Origin: Luteimonas abyssi
Lineage (GTDB): Bacteria > Pseudomonadota > Gammaproteobacteria > Xanthomonadales > Xanthomonadaceae
Direction: 5' to 3'
DNA length: 64,000 nt
Assembly: GCF_001482195.1 (NCBI RefSeq)
Contig: NZ_KQ759763.1
Span: forward strand, 1,647,321-1,711,320
Shown piece by piece: positions 7,694 through 18,142 of this stretch (the first letter of the stretch is position 1; every line of letters starts with the position of its first letter). The notes below the pieces were generated by a model. The model did not search any database and was not told the DNA's origin. It was given only the letters and a program-made list of their open reading frames with translations. The translations under genes were made by a program, and so were the position numbers.

Positions 7694-8479
7694 ATGAACC
7701 AGGCTCTCTGGGTCGCCAAGACCGGACTGGACGCGCAGCAGACGCGGATGTCCGTGGTGGCCAACAATCTCGCCAACACCAACACCACCGGTTTCAAGCG
7801 CGACCGCGCCAACTTCGAGGATCTGCTGTACCAGCAGGTCCGGCAGCCCGGCGGCGCCACCTCGCAGCAGACGCAGTTGCCCTCCGGCCTGCAGTTGGGC
7901 ACCGGCGTGCGCGTAGTGTCGACCGACAAGGACTTCCAGCAGGGCAATCCGCAGCAGACCGGCCGCGCGCTCGACGTGATGATCAACGGCCGCGGCTTCT
8001 TCGAGGTGCTGATGCCCGACGGCACGCCGGCCTACACCCGCGACGGCAGCTTCCAGATCAACCCGCAGGGCGAACTGGTCACCAGCAGCGGCTATCCGGT
8101 GCAGCCGGGCATCCAGATTCCCGAGGGCGCGCAGTCGATGACCATCGGCAACGACGGCACCATCAGCGTGCAGATGGCCGGCGAGCCGCAGGCCATCGAG
8201 ATCGGTGCGCTCACGGTCACCGATTTCATCAATCCCGCGGGCCTGCAGGCCCGCGGCGAGAACCTGTTCGTCGAGACCACCGCCTCGGGCCCGGCGCAGA
8301 ACGGCACCCCCGGCCTGGCCGGCTTCGGCCTCGTCGAGCAGGGCGCGCTGGAAGGCAGCAACGTCAACGTGGTCGAGGAGCTGGTGGGCATGATCGAAAC
8401 CCAGCGCGCCTACGAGATGAACGCGAAGGCGATCTCGACCACCGACCAGATGCTCGCCTACCTCAACAACAACGTGTGA
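7694..8479 (+). CDS. flgG: Flagellar distal rod protein FlgG
   Basis: Encodes a 261-residue distal rod protein. It has [39 protein letters not shown] and the C-terminal [21 protein letters not shown], all typical of FlgG, at the canonical length. GAGGA precedes the ATG at good spacing. It heads the flgGHIJKL run behind its own sigma-54 promoter. Confidence 0.97.
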   Translation: MNQALWVAKTGLDAQQTRMSVVANNLANTNTTGFKRDRANFEDLLYQQVRQPGGATSQQTQLPSGLQLGTGVRVVSTDKDFQQGNPQQTGRALDVMINGRGFFEVLMPDGTPAYTRDGSFQINPQGELVTSSGYPVQPGIQIPEGAQSMTIGNDGTISVQMAGEPQAIEIGALTVTDFINPAGLQARGENLFVETTASGPAQNGTPGLAGFGLVEQGALEGSNVNVVEELVGMIETQRAYEMNAKAISTTDQMLAYLNNNV

Positions 8480-8487
8480 TGCCCGCC

Positions 8488-9201
8488 ATGACGTCCCTCG
8501 TCCCGTTCCGTGGCCGACGCCCAATGCCCGCCCTCGCCGCCCTCGCCGCACCGGCGCTGCTGGCCGGCTGCACGGTCGCCGGCGATGTCCGCCCCTACCC
8601 GCCGATGGCGCCGATCCAGACGGTCGTCGCCGCGCCCGTGGCCGCCACGCCCGGCGCGATCTACCAGGGGGGCGGCGGACAGGGGCTGTCGCTGTTCGCC
8701 GACAAGCGCGCACGCGACGTGGGCGATCTGCTGACCGTGCAACTGATCGAGAACACCACCGCGCAGACCAATGCCACCACCCGCATCGGCCGCGACAGCA
8801 GCATCGAGATGGGCGTGCCGAACCTCTTCGGCGGACCGGTGACCGTCAACGGCCGCGACGTGCTCAGCGTGTCGGCGGGCGGTTCGCGCGATTTCGACGG
8901 CAACGGCCGCAGCGCGCAGAGCAACCGCCTGCAGGGCAGCGTGACGGTGACCGTCGTCCAGCGTCTGCCCAACGGCAACCTCGTGGTCGAGGGCGCCAAG
9001 GAATTGCGTCTGAACCAGGGCAACGAACTGGTCCAGGTGCAGGGCATCGTGCGGCCCTCGGATATCGGTCCGGACAACAGCGTCCTGTCGAGCCGCGTCG
9101 GCGAGGCCCGCATCGTCTACGGCGGCCGCGGCGCGATCGCCCAGTCCAATGCCATGGGCTGGCTCGGACGCTTCTTCAACTCCGGCCTCTCGCCGTACTG
9201 A
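8488..9201 (+). CDS. flgH: Flagellar L-ring lipoprotein FlgH
   Basis: Encodes the outer-membrane L-ring subunit (237 residues from ATG 8488). A lipoprotein signal peptide ends at the lipobox LLAGC. The family blocks [37 protein letters not shown] and [20 protein letters not shown] follow. Upstream ATG 8479 overlaps the flgG stop and adds three residues; a shorter start at 8524 would still leave the lipobox. Position 8488 is a compromise that keeps the basic RGRR n-region. Confidence 0.95.
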   Translation: MTSLVPFRGRRPMPALAALAAPALLAGCTVAGDVRPYPPMAPIQTVVAAPVAATPGAIYQGGGGQGLSLFADKRARDVGDLLTVQLIENTTAQTNATTRIGRDSSIEMGVPNLFGGPVTVNGRDVLSVSAGGSRDFDGNGRSAQSNRLQGSVTVTVVQRLPNGNLVVEGAKELRLNQGNELVQVQGIVRPSDIGPDNSVLSSRVGEARIVYGGRGAIAQSNAMGWLGRFFNSGLSPY

Positions 9202-9212
9202 GTGACCTCGTC

Positions 9213-10361
9213 ATGACCCTCGCTCCCCTGCTCCGCCTGATCGCCTGGGCGATCGCCGGAACGCTGGTTTTCGGCGCGACGGCGGCCCCTGTGCACGCCC
9301 AGGAGCGCATCAAGGATCTCGCCGGCGTCGGCGGCGTCCGCGGCAATGCGCTGGTCGGTTATGGCCTGGTCGTCGGGCTCGACGGCAGCGGCGACCGCAC
9401 CAGCCAGGCGCCCTTCACCGTGCAGAGCCTGCGCAACATGCTCAACGAGCTCGGCGTGACCGTGCCGTCGAACGTCAACCCGCAGCTGCGCAATGTCGCC
9501 GCGGTCGCGATCCACGCCGAGCTGCCGCCCTTCGCCAAGCCCGGGCAGACCATCGACGTCACCGTGTCCTCCGTCGCCAACGCGGTGTCGTTGCGGGGCG
9601 GCACGCTGTTGATGGCGCCGCTCAAGGGCGCCGACGGCCAGGTCTACGCCGTCGCCCAGGGCAGCCTGGTGGTCGGCGGTTTCGGCGCCGAAGGGCGCGA
9701 CGGGTCGCGGGTGTCGGTCAACGTGCCCAGCGTCGGCCGGATTCCGAACGGGGCCATGGTCGAGCGCGAGGTCGGCGGCGGATTCGGTGGCGGCGGCTAC
9801 GGTGGCGACCCGGGCGAGCTCACGCTCAACCTCAACCGCCACGATTTCACCACCGTGTCGCGCATGGTCGCCGCGCTCGACGCGCGCTTCGGGCCGGGCA
9901 CGGCACGCGCCGTCGACGGCGTCACCGTCGCGGTCCGCGCCCCGTACGACCCCGGCGCGCGGGTCGGCTTCATGGCCGAGGTGGAGAATGTCACCCTGAC
10001 CCCCGGCCAGGCGCCGGCCAAGGTCATCGTCAACTCGCGCACCGGCACCGTGGTGATCGGCGCCCAGGTGCAGGTGATGCCGGCCGCGATCGCGCACGGC
10101 TCGCTCAGCGTGACCATCTCCGAGAGCTTCGACGTGAGTCAGCCGGAGCCGTTCGGGCGTGGCAGCACCGTGGTATCGCCACGTTCGGATGTCGAGGTCA
10201 GCCAGGACGGCAGCCGCATGTTCAAGTTCGCCGGCGGCACCTCGCTGGACGAGATCGTGCGCGCAGTGAATGCCGTGGGCGCTGCCCCGGGCGACCTGAT
10301 CGCGATCCTGGAGGCGCTCAAGCAGGCCGGCGCGCTGCGCGCGGAGCTCGAGGTGATCTGA
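9213..10361 (+). CDS. flgI: Flagellar P-ring protein FlgI
   Basis: Encodes a 382-residue periplasmic P-ring subunit with a cleavable signal peptide (predicted cleavage after VHA, before QERIKDL). Conserved stretches include [32 protein letters not shown] and, near the C-terminus, [21 protein letters not shown] Gly-rich loop ([12 protein letters not shown]) is an insertion in a variable region. It lies 11 bp after flgH and is followed immediately by flgJ. Confidence 0.97.
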   Translation: MTLAPLLRLIAWAIAGTLVFGATAAPVHAQERIKDLAGVGGVRGNALVGYGLVVGLDGSGDRTSQAPFTVQSLRNMLNELGVTVPSNVNPQLRNVAAVAIHAELPPFAKPGQTIDVTVSSVANAVSLRGGTLLMAPLKGADGQVYAVAQGSLVVGGFGAEGRDGSRVSVNVPSVGRIPNGAMVEREVGGGFGGGGYGGDPGELTLNLNRHDFTTVSRMVAALDARFGPGTARAVDGVTVAVRAPYDPGARVGFMAEVENVTLTPGQAPAKVIVNSRTGTVVIGAQVQVMPAAIAHGSLSVTISESFDVSQPEPFGRGSTVVSPRSDVEVSQDGSRMFKFAGGTSLDEIVRAVNAVGAAPGDLIAILEALKQAGALRAELEVI

Positions 10362-10362
10362 C

Positions 10363-11526
10363 GTGCGTATCGACGCCGCCCCCATCGAGCTCGCGCCCCT
10401 GCGGCGCCCGGATGCCGGTCGCATCCAGGAGGCTGCGCGCCAGTTCGAGGGCGTGTTCGCGCAGATGCTGATCAAGAGCATGCGCGACGCCAGCTTCGGC
10501 GATGCGCTGTTTCCCGGCGAGAATCAGCTCTATCGCGACCTGTACGACCAGCGCCTGGCGCAATCGCTGACCGAGGGCCGAGGTCTCGGCCTGGCGCAGA
10601 CCATCGCGCGTCAGCTCGGAGCCGCCGACACCGACTCGCCTGCGCTGGATGTCGGCCTGCCGCCGGGCGTCGGTGCACCGCGGCCCGACGCGGGGTTCGG
10701 CGGAACGGCCGACGCCGACGATCTGCAGGCGCGCACGCTCGACATGATCGGCGGGCGCACGCCGCCGACGGGCGCCGACACGGCACCGGCCGCGGCGCGC
10801 TCGCCGATGGACGCCTTCATCGATCGCCTCATGTCCGGTGCCCGCAGTGCGGGCGAGGCCGCCGGCCACGCGGTCCGCAGTGTGCCGGGCGCGCTCGAAG
10901 CCGCTGCGCGCTCGGCCGCCGAGACCTTCGCGCCGCGCTCGCCGGAGCGCTTCGTCGCGTCGATCTGGTCGCAGGCCCAGGACGCCGCGCGCGAACTGGG
11001 CGTCGACGCCCGCGCCCTGGTCGCGCAGGCGGCACTGGAGACCGGCTGGGGACGGCGGACGATCCAGCGCGCCGACGGCGGCACCGCCAACAATCTGTTC
11101 GGGATCAAGGCCACCGGATGGCAGGGCGAACGCGCCGGCGCCATGACCCACGAATACCGCAACGGCGTGCGCACGACCGAGCGCGCCGAGTTCCGCGCCT
11201 ATGCGTCGCCGGGCGAAAGCTTCGCCGACTACGTGCGCCTGCTGAAACAGAACCCCCGCTACCGCCAGGCGCTGGAATCGGGTGGCGACGTGCGCCGCTT
11301 CGCCAATGCCCTGCAGCGCGCCGGCTACGCCACCGACCCCCGCTATGCCGACAAGCTCGATGCGATCGCCAACGGCCCGACGCTCGAGCGCGCCCTGTCG
11401 GCGATCCGGCGCGTGGCGCAGAACGCGCAGGACACCGCCGTCGACCGCGTGCAGTCCGCCCTCGCCTCGCCCCTGCCCGCCGCCGCACAGTCGGCCACGC
11501 TCCCCCGCCACACCTGGCACCGCTAA
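10363..11526 (+). CDS. flgJ: FlgJ: rod-cap/peptidoglycan hydrolase
   Basis: Encodes a 387-residue bifunctional FlgJ. The N-terminal rod-binding domain (about residues 20-85, AARQFEGVFAQMLIKSMRDA) is followed by an Ala/Pro-rich linker and a C-terminal glucosaminidase domain (about 195-350) with catalytic Glu226 in AQAALETGWG and NNLFGIKATGWQG. It locally opens peptidoglycan for the growing rod. It begins with GTG at 10363, 1 nt after the flgI stop, with AGGTGA at proper distance. The two-domain form is typical of beta- and gammaproteobacteria. Confidence 0.96.
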   Translation: MRIDAAPIELAPLRRPDAGRIQEAARQFEGVFAQMLIKSMRDASFGDALFPGENQLYRDLYDQRLAQSLTEGRGLGLAQTIARQLGAADTDSPALDVGLPPGVGAPRPDAGFGGTADADDLQARTLDMIGGRTPPTGADTAPAAARSPMDAFIDRLMSGARSAGEAAGHAVRSVPGALEAAARSAAETFAPRSPERFVASIWSQAQDAARELGVDARALVAQAALETGWGRRTIQRADGGTANNLFGIKATGWQGERAGAMTHEYRNGVRTTERAEFRAYASPGESFADYVRLLKQNPRYRQALESGGDVRRFANALQRAGYATDPRYADKLDAIANGPTLERALSAIRRVAQNAQDTAVDRVQSALASPLPAAAQSATLPRHTWHR

Positions 11527-11538
11527 AGGCCCGCCCTC

Positions 11539-13419
11539 ATGCCGAACGTCCTGTCCACCGGCACCAGCGCCCTGATGGCGTTCCAGCGCGCCCTGGCGAC
11601 GGTCAGCCACAACGTCGCTAACGTCAATACGCCCGGCTACAGCCGACAGCGCGTGGAGTTCGAGGCCCGGAACCCCGCGTTCGTCGGCGTGGGCTACATC
11701 GGCAGCGGCACCCAGGTCTCGGACATCCGCCGGGTCGTGGACGATCTCGCCAACGCGCGTCTGATCGAAAGTGGTGGCGAACTGGCGCGCCTGCAGCAGC
11801 TGTCGACGCTCTCGTCGCGCGTCGACGTGCTGTTTTCCGACAGCGCGACCAACCTGGCCGGTGTCTGGTCGAACTTCTTCGACTCGGTCAGCGCCCTGTC
11901 GTCCAATGCAGGGTCGTCGGCCGAGCGCGCGAGCGTGCTGGCCCAGGCCACCGCATTGACCACCCGGTTCCATCAGCTCGGCGGCCACCTCGACGGTCTG
12001 GAGCGCGAGGTCAACGACGGCATGCGCTCGGGTGCCGGCGAGATCAACCGCCTGACCGCCGAGATCGCACGCCTCAACGGCCAGATCGGCGCCAACGGTG
12101 CGAACGCCGCGCCCGATCTGCTCGATCGGCGCGAGCGTCTGGTCGGCGAGCTGGTCGCCTACACCGGCGGTGCCGCGGTGGTCCAGGACGGCGGCGCGAT
12201 GAACGTCTTCACCGCCGGCGGCCAGGCCCTGGTGGTGGGCACCACCGCCTCCCAGGTCGTCACCGTCGCCGATCCCTACCAGCCCCAGCGCCTGCAGCTG
12301 GCCCTGGACAGCCAGGGCCACCGCATTCCGATGGATGCGCGCGTCCTCGGCGGCGCCATGGGCGGGCTGATCGAATTCCGGGCCAGCGTGCTCGATCCCA
12401 GCCGGGCCGAGCTGGGGCGGATCGCCGCCGGGCTCGCGCACAGTTTCAACGAGGCGCATGCCGCCGGCGTGGATCTGTACGGCACGCCCGGTGGCGAGTT
12501 CTTCAGGCTGCCGCCACCGACGGTCGCCGGTCATGCCGGAAACGGCGGCAACGCATCGTTCGCTGCCGACTTCGACGATCTCGGCCAGTTGGACGGCGCC
12601 GATGTGGTACTGCGCTTCCAGGACGGCGCCTGGACCGCGCGTCATGCCGACTCGGGCGCCGTCCTGGAGATGACGGGTGCGGGGACCGCGGGCGATCCGC
12701 TGCGCATCAATGGCGTCGCGCTGACGCTGTCGGGAACGCCCGCGGAGGGAGACCGGTTCCTGCTGCAGCCGACCGCCAAGGCCGCGACCGGCATTTCGCT
12801 GGCGATCACCGATCCCTCGCGGATCGCGGCGGCATCGCCGGTCGGCGCGACTGCCGACCTGGGCAATACCGGGACCGGCAAGGTGGCGGGCGTGCGGATC
12901 ACCGATGCGGCGGATCCGAATCTCCGCACACCGGCCGAGATCGTGTTCATCGATGCCAATACCTACGCCATCGATGGCGGCGAGCCGCAGAGCTACACAC
13001 CCGGCGATGTCATCGCCGGGCCTGGCTGGTCCCTGGTGCTGGACGGCGTTCCCGCGGCCGGCGACGGCTTTTCCATCGTGCCGACCGCGGCGGGATCGAG
13101 CGACAACGGCAACGCACTGCACCTCGCCGGACTCGACGACGCCCGCATGCTCAACGGTGGCACCGTGACCCTCAACGGCGCCATCGGCGGCCTGACCACC
13201 GCGATCGGGTCCACCGCGCGCCAGGCCGAGTACTCCGCGGATGCGCAGCGCGTCATCCACCAGCAGGCGCAGGCGTCCCGCGATGCGGTCTCCGGCGTCA
13301 ACCTCGACGAGGAGGCCGCCAACCTGTTGCGTCTGCAGCAGGCCTACCAAGCCGCCTCGCAGATCATCGCCACCGCCGACACCCTGTTCCAGTCCATTCT
13401 CGGAGCCGTTCGCCGATGA
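11539..13419 (+). CDS. flgK: Hook-associated protein 1 FlgK
   Basis: Encodes a 626-residue hook-filament junction protein. The N-terminus has the axial signature VSHNVANVNTPGYSRQRVEF, and the C-terminus has GVNLDEEAANLLRLQQAYQA. The middle is the variable surface-exposed region. It is a likely FlgN client. It overlaps flgL by ATGA, indicating translational coupling. Confidence 0.96.
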   Translation: MPNVLSTGTSALMAFQRALATVSHNVANVNTPGYSRQRVEFEARNPAFVGVGYIGSGTQVSDIRRVVDDLANARLIESGGELARLQQLSTLSSRVDVLFSDSATNLAGVWSNFFDSVSALSSNAGSSAERASVLAQATALTTRFHQLGGHLDGLEREVNDGMRSGAGEINRLTAEIARLNGQIGANGANAAPDLLDRRERLVGELVAYTGGAAVVQDGGAMNVFTAGGQALVVGTTASQVVTVADPYQPQRLQLALDSQGHRIPMDARVLGGAMGGLIEFRASVLDPSRAELGRIAAGLAHSFNEAHAAGVDLYGTPGGEFFRLPPPTVAGHAGNGGNASFAADFDDLGQLDGADVVLRFQDGAWTARHADSGAVLEMTGAGTAGDPLRINGVALTLSGTPAEGDRFLLQPTAKAATGISLAITDPSRIAAASPVGATADLGNTGTGKVAGVRITDAADPNLRTPAEIVFIDANTYAIDGGEPQSYTPGDVIAGPGWSLVLDGVPAAGDGFSIVPTAAGSSDNGNALHLAGLDDARMLNGGTVTLNGAIGGLTTAIGSTARQAEYSADAQRVIHQQAQASRDAVSGVNLDEEAANLLRLQQAYQAASQIIATADTLFQSILGAVRR

Positions 13420-14618
13420 GCACACGCATCTCCACCGGCATGGTCTTCAACCAGTCGGTCAATCTCATGCTCGACAAGCAGGCCCGGTTGATGCATCTCC
13501 AGCAACAGCTGGCGACGGGACAGAAAATGGTCACCGCCAAGGACGACCCGGTCGGCGCCGGCACCGCCGTCGGGCTGGACCGTGCGCTGGCCGAGCTGGA
13601 GCGCTACGGCAAGAACGCGGATCACGTGCAGAACCGGCTGGGCCTGCAGGAAAACGCGCTCGCACAGGCCGGCGACGCGATGGCGCGCATCACCGAGCTC
13701 ACGGTGCGCGCCAACAATCCGGCGCTGTCGGAAGACGACCGCAGGGCCATCGCGTCCGAACTCGTCACCATCCAGGACCAGCTGCTGAGCCTGGCCAACA
13801 GCACCGACGGCAGCGGCCGCTATCTGTTTGCCGGAACCGCCGATGACACCGCGCCCTTCGCGCGCGGTGGCGGCCAGGTGACCTACAACGGCGACCAGAC
13901 ACAGCGCAGGATCGAGATCGCACCGGAAACCCACGTACTCGATGCCGTGCCCGGCAGCGAGATCTTCATGCGCGTACGCACCGGCGACGGCACTCTGGAT
14001 GCGAACGCGGATGCGGCCAATACCGGCACCGCCGTCCTGACCGGATTCGGCAGGGCGCCGGGGAACTGGAGCGGAGAACGCTATGACATCGTCTTCACCT
14101 CTGCCGAAACCTACGAGCTGCAGAACACTGCCGGCGAGGTGATTCGCACCGGCGAATACCGCAGCGGAGAGGACATCGTGCTGGAAGAAGGCCTCCGTCT
14201 GCGACTCGAAGGCGCGCCCGCAGCCGGCGACACGTTCGCCATCGGGCCGTCCGAAACCCGCGACGTGTTCGGAACGCTCGACCGGCTGATCGGCGCGTTG
14301 CAGATGCCGTTCGGCTCGCCGGAAGAGAAGGCCGCACAGCAGAATCTCCTGCAGTCGTCGCTGCGCGACATCGCCCGGGCGTCGGAACACATGATCGACG
14401 CCCGCGCGGCGGGTGGCGCGCAACTCGCCGCGCTCGACAACGCGCAGGCATTGCGCGAGGCCAACGCGATCACCTTCGAGACCACGCTGTCTTCGTTGCG
14501 CGATCTCGACTACGCCGATGCGATCGGCCGTTACCAGATCGAGACCGCGGCGCTGCAGGCTGCGCAGACGGTGTTCACGCAGATGCAGTCGATGTCGCTG
14601 TTCGACAGGATCCGCTGA
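13416..14618 (+). CDS. flgL: Hook-associated protein 3 FlgL
   Basis: Encodes a 400-residue junction protein related to flagellin. The N-terminal block MSTRISTGMVFNQSVNLMLD with QQQLATGQKMVTAKDDPVGA, and the C-terminal helix SLRDLDYADAIGRYQIETAA, identify it. It is the last gene of the flg run, followed by 557 bp without a gene before fliC. Confidence 0.95.
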   Translation: MSTRISTGMVFNQSVNLMLDKQARLMHLQQQLATGQKMVTAKDDPVGAGTAVGLDRALAELERYGKNADHVQNRLGLQENALAQAGDAMARITELTVRANNPALSEDDRRAIASELVTIQDQLLSLANSTDGSGRYLFAGTADDTAPFARGGGQVTYNGDQTQRRIEIAPETHVLDAVPGSEIFMRVRTGDGTLDANADAANTGTAVLTGFGRAPGNWSGERYDIVFTSAETYELQNTAGEVIRTGEYRSGEDIVLEEGLRLRLEGAPAAGDTFAIGPSETRDVFGTLDRLIGALQMPFGSPEEKAAQQNLLQSSLRDIARASEHMIDARAAGGAQLAALDNAQALREANAITFETTLSSLRDLDYADAIGRYQIETAALQAAQTVFTQMQSMSLFDRIR

Positions 14619-14962
14619 GCCCGCCAAGGCGCGATACCCCGACCGCACCGACGCGATGCCGGTGCGCGCTGCGAGGCTCGCTGCCGACGGGCCTCGCCAC
14701 GCCCGTGCGGCAAGTCCCAAGGCCGTCCCGTCGCGATACGGCGGGCAACGTCGGTGGCATCGGCCCGGTTCGGCGACATCAGCGTCGCGTGCGCCAGGCC
14801 TGCAGGGCCGCGCGATGTTCGTCATCGCCAGGACAGTCCGTCGCGCGCTCGCATCCCGACACCAGCCTTCGCTGCGAGCAGGTCGCGCCCCTCGCCCTCC
14901 CTACGTACAGCTGCGGCACGCCCCGCACCGGCCGCCGGTTGCGCGTGCGCGAACGGGACGAT

Positions 14963-14989
14963 TCAAGTTTCCGGAACCGCTGTCGTTAA
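14963..14989 (+). promoter_or_regulatory. Distal FliA promoter of fliC
   Basis: TCAAG, 14 nt, GTCGTTAA (6 of 8 matches to GCCGATAA). It lies 86 bp upstream of the stronger-looking proximal site. Confidence 0.6.
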
Positions 14990-15048
14990 TGCACCTTCGG
15001 CAGCGTTCGCGACGCCGGGACTGCACGAAGAAAGCGATACGCGGGCCC

Positions 15049-15075
15049 TAAAGCTTCCTGAAACCTCGCCGTTAT
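15049..15075 (+). promoter_or_regulatory. Proximal FliA promoter of fliC
   Basis: TAAAG (TAAAGCTT), 14 nt, GCCGTTAT, with the same spacing as the other FliA sites. The leader to the ATG is about 100 nt. Confidence 0.8.
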
Positions 15076-15175
15076 TCATCACAGCAGCGGCACCGGTCAG
15101 TTTGATGACCCCCCTGCGGAGGCTCCGGCCAGGGCATTCCTCCCGCCGGGAAAAATCGTTAGAGGAGAATCAACC

Positions 15176-16369
15176 ATGTCCCAAGTCATCAACACCAACG
15201 TGATGTCGCTCAACGCCCAGCGCAACCTGGGCGCCAACAGCTCGAGCCTGGCGACCACGATCCAGCGCCTGTCCTCGGGCCTGCGCATCAACAGCGCCCG
15301 CGACGACGCCGCCGGCCTGGCGATCGCCGAGCGCTTCTCGACCCAGATCCGCGGTCTCGACGTCGCCGTGCGCAATGCCAACGACGGCATTTCGCTGGCC
15401 CAGACCGCCGAAGGTGCGATGGTCGAGATCGGCAACAACCTGCAGCGTATCCGCGAGCTGTCGGTGCAGTCGGCCAACGCCAGCAACTCGCAGTCGGATC
15501 GTGACGCGCTGAACGCCGAAGTCGCGCAGCTGACCGCCGAGATCGACCGCGTCGCCAACCAGACCAACTTCAACGGCACCAAGCTGCTCGACGGCAGTTT
15601 CGCCGGCGCCCTGTTCCAGGTCGGCGCGAACGCCGGCCAGACCATCGGCATCAACAGCATCGTCAACGCCAAGTCCGATTCGCTGGGCTCGGCGGCGTTC
15701 GCCACGGATTTCACCACCGAAGCGGCGAGCACCCTCGATACCGAAGAAGCCGCGACGCTGAGCGGGCTGAGCATCGTGATGACCGATGCGGACGGCAACG
15801 AGACCACGGTCGCGTTCGGCGACATCGAGATCGCGGCGGGCACGGACGCGGCCGACATCAACAAGGCTGTGGCGCAGGCGATCAACAACAAGCTCGATCA
15901 GACCGGCGTCTACGCCTCGCTCGACGATGACGGGAATCTCAACCTGTCCTCGATCAAGGCCGGCCAGACGTTCGAGTTGGATTTTGCCGACGATGCGAGC
16001 ACTGCCGCCGAGTATGGTCTGGCGGGTACGGGTGGCGACGAGCTGGCAGCCGCAAGCCGCGCCGCCGACCTGGACATCTCGTCCTTCATCGGTGCCCAGC
16101 GCGCCCTGGAAATCGTCGATTCGGCACTGACCTCGGTGAACTCCGCCCGCGCCGACATGGGTGCGGTGCAGAACCGCTTCACCTCGACGATCGCCAACCT
16201 GCAGACCACCTCCGAGAACCTGTCGGCCTCGCGCAGCCGCATCCGCGACACCGACTACGCCAAGGAGACCGCGGAGCTGACCCGCACGCAGATCCTGCAG
16301 CAGGCCGGTACCGCGATGCTGGCCCAGGCCAACTCCGTGCCGCAGAACGTGCTCAGCCTGCTGGGCTGA
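15176..16369 (+). CDS. fliC: Flagellin FliC
   Basis: Encodes the only flagellin in the window, 397 residues. It has the conserved N-terminal D0/D1 ([39 protein letters not shown]) and C-terminal D1/D0 ([20 protein letters not shown], ending NVLSLLG). The central D2/D3 region (about residues 180-300) is short and Asp/Ala/Thr-rich, as in Xanthomonadaceae flagellins. It has a strong ribosome site, two FliA promoters and an intrinsic terminator, so it is probably monocistronic and highly expressed. FliS (18231) is its expected chaperone. Confidence 0.98.
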   Translation: MSQVINTNVMSLNAQRNLGANSSSLATTIQRLSSGLRINSARDDAAGLAIAERFSTQIRGLDVAVRNANDGISLAQTAEGAMVEIGNNLQRIRELSVQSANASNSQSDRDALNAEVAQLTAEIDRVANQTNFNGTKLLDGSFAGALFQVGANAGQTIGINSIVNAKSDSLGSAAFATDFTTEAASTLDTEEAATLSGLSIVMTDADGNETTVAFGDIEIAAGTDAADINKAVAQAINNKLDQTGVYASLDDDGNLNLSSIKAGQTFELDFADDASTAAEYGLAGTGGDELAAASRAADLDISSFIGAQRALEIVDSALTSVNSARADMGAVQNRFTSTIANLQTTSENLSASRSRIRDTDYAKETAELTRTQILQQAGTAMLAQANSVPQNVLSLLG

Positions 16370-16396
16370 TCGCAAGGGCGTCCGCGCCCCGTCCAG

Positions 16397-16426
16397 CGCC
16401 CCTGCCGCTCGCGGTGGGGGCGTTTT
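16397..16426 (+). terminator. Rho-independent terminator after fliC
   Basis: Stem CGCCCC / GGGGCG with an inner CCGC/GCGG pairing, followed by TTTTCGTT. It sits 27 bp after the fliC stop. Confidence 0.8.
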
Positions 16427-16671
16427 CGTTGGGGCTCCGGCGCGCCTGCGAGGCGTCGGCCGATGCTCTCCCGGACCTTCCGCTTTTTTCGCCATGCCTG
16501 TGGCAGCGAAGGACAAGCGCGACGTCCGCCTTCGTGCCGGATTCCTGCATCCGGATGCGATCGGGAGCGCCAGCATGGGGGCGTACGCACTGCACACTGC
16601 ACGAGAGTGGTGCCGGGTGGCGCGGCTGTGGCAAGCATGACGTGATGTGCCGCGGTACCGGAGGGCGTTTT

Positions 16672-16687
16672 TGGAACGAAGCTTGCA
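16672..16687 (+). promoter_or_regulatory. Sigma-54 promoter of fliD
   Basis: TGGAACGAAGCTTGCA with GG-N10-GC spacing. It departs from the other six sites by A for C at the fourth base. It lies 96 bp before the fliD ATG. Confidence 0.8.
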
Positions 16688-16726
16688 TCGCTCGGCGCAC
16701 GCGTGCGCCTGCGAAGCGACGGGCAC

Positions 16727-16753
16727 TCGATTTCCGCCATCTTCGGCCGATAA
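16727..16753 (+). promoter_or_regulatory. FliA-like promoter of fliD
   Basis: A perfect -10 GCCGATAA, 14 nt after a weak -35 TCGAT (3 of 5). It gives fliD a second, late promoter downstream of the sigma-54 one. Confidence 0.65.
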
Positions 16754-16783
16754 CAGAACAGCGACCTGTTCCAGGAGTTCGAC

Positions 16784-18142
16784 ATGACCACGATCAACTT
16801 CAGCGGCATCGGCACCGGCATGGATATCCGCGGGTTGGTCGAACAGTTGGTCGCCGCCGAGCGGGCACCTGCGGAGAACCGGATCAATCGGGCCGCCGCG
16901 CAGGTGAATGCGCAGCTTTCGGCGCTAGGTCAGGTCCGCGGCGTGTTCGGCAACCTGCAGACGGCATTGGGCCGTCTGTCCACCAGCTCGGATACGCCGG
17001 CCCACAGGGCGACCGTGCCGGAAGGCGCAGGCTTCACCGCGACCACCGGCAGCAGCGCGGTCGCCGGCCGCTACAGCATCGAAGTGGCTGCCCTGGCGCA
17101 GTCGCACAAGCTGGCGTCGGACGTGTATGCAGCGGATGCCGCCGTGGGCACCGGTCGCCTGACCATCGACGTCGGCGACCGTACCCACACCGTCGAAATT
17201 GCCGCCGACAGCACCCTGTCGGACGTGGCGCGGGCGATCAACGCAAGTGCGGGCGGGCGCGGCGTCACGGCCAGCGTGATCAACATCGATGGCGGCCAGC
17301 GGCTCGTGCTCAGTGCGACCGATGCCGGCAGCGACAATGCCATTCGCGTCCGCGCCGAGGGCGGCGATGGTGGACTCGCTGCCCTCGCCTACGATCCCGA
17401 TGCCGGCGTCAACGGTCTCGACGAGGTGAATGCGGCTACAGACGCCCGGATGCTGATCGACGGCTTCGAGCGCTCCGCCGGCAGCAACACGATCACCGAC
17501 CTGGTCCCCGGGCTGACCCTGAATCTGACCAAGGCCCAACCCGGCGAAACCTTCGACATCCGTATCGAACAGGACCATTCAGCGGTGCTGTCGCAGATGC
17601 AGGCCTTCGTCACCGCCTACAACAACGCCAATACGACGCTGCGCTCGGTCAGCGCCTACAACGCCCAGACCCAGACCGCGTCGGCACTCACCGGCGATGC
17701 GATGGTGCGCGGCATGCAGCAGCAGATGCGCGGCATGCTCAGCCAACATGCCGACACGTTGTCCACCCTGGGACTGTCGATCTCGACCAATGGCGCGCTG
17801 TCGCTGGACACCGGCACGTTCAACACGGCGATGGCCGAGGATCCGACTCTCGTCGCGGGCGTGTTCGGCAAGTCCGGCTCGATCGCCGCCGACCTCGACG
17901 GCATGCTGAAAGGCGCGCTCGACAGCAGCTCCGGCACGTTGACCAACCGCACCAACAGCCTCAATCGGCAGATCGGCTCGCTGTCGGACCAGCTCGACGC
18001 GCTCGACCGCCGCATGGAATCGGTGTCGGACCGCTATCTCGCCCAGTTCATCGCGATGGACACCATGGTCGCGCAGATGAACAGCACCAGTTCCTATCTG
18101 AGCCAGCAACTCGAATCCCTGCAGCGACAGCTCAACCGATAG
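16784..18142 (+). CDS. fliD: Flagellar filament cap FliD (HAP2)
   Basis: Encodes a 452-residue filament cap protein. The N-terminal block GIGTGMDIRGLVEQLVAAER and the C-terminal coiled helix ending MDTMVAQMNSTSSYLSQQL are diagnostic. The central part contains the FliD D2/D3 region (LTIDVGDRTHTVEIAADSTL and later VSAYNAQTQTASALTGDAMV). It lies just upstream of fliS, has dual candidate promoters, and its length is normal for gammaproteobacteria. Confidence 0.96.
   Translation: MTTINFSGIGTGMDIRGLVEQLVAAERAPAENRINRAAAQVNAQLSALGQVRGVFGNLQTALGRLSTSSDTPAHRATVPEGAGFTATTGSSAVAGRYSIEVAALAQSHKLASDVYAADAAVGTGRLTIDVGDRTHTVEIAADSTLSDVARAINASAGGRGVTASVINIDGGQRLVLSATDAGSDNAIRVRAEGGDGGLAALAYDPDAGVNGLDEVNAATDARMLIDGFERSAGSNTITDLVPGLTLNLTKAQPGETFDIRIEQDHSAVLSQMQAFVTAYNNANTTLRSVSAYNAQTQTASALTGDAMVRGMQQQMRGMLSQHADTLSTLGLSISTNGALSLDTGTFNTAMAEDPTLVAGVFGKSGSIAADLDGMLKGALDSSSGTLTNRTNSLNRQIGSLSDQLDALDRRMESVSDRYLAQFIAMDTMVAQMNSTSSYLSQQLESLQRQLNR

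Larger units (their letters stand above)
14619..15175. other. 557-bp intergenic region upstream of fliC
   Basis: No credible gene; open frames here lack family features and ribosome sites. It holds two FliA promoters (14963-14989 and 15049-15075) and a roughly 100-nt fliC leader ending in the strong ribosome site AGAGGAG at 15161-15167, 8 nt before the ATG. GGAGG (15118-15122) could pair with CCTCC (15139-15143) in the leader. No clear terminator for flgL was seen. Confidence 0.6.
16370..16783. other. 414-bp intergenic region between fliC and fliD
   Basis: No gene is supported. It contains the fliC terminator, then about 245 bp with nothing recognisable, then a sigma-54 promoter (16672-16687) and a FliA-like promoter (16727-16753) for fliD. 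Confidence 0.6.

Noticed and set aside
5498..8713. 1071-codon minus-strand open frame over flgEFG
   Set aside because: Arg/Gly/Ala-rich antisense shadow of intact rod and hook genes.
10318..13425. 1035-codon minus-strand open frame over flgJ-flgK
   Set aside because: Antisense shadow; flgJ and flgK on the plus strand carry all conserved motifs.
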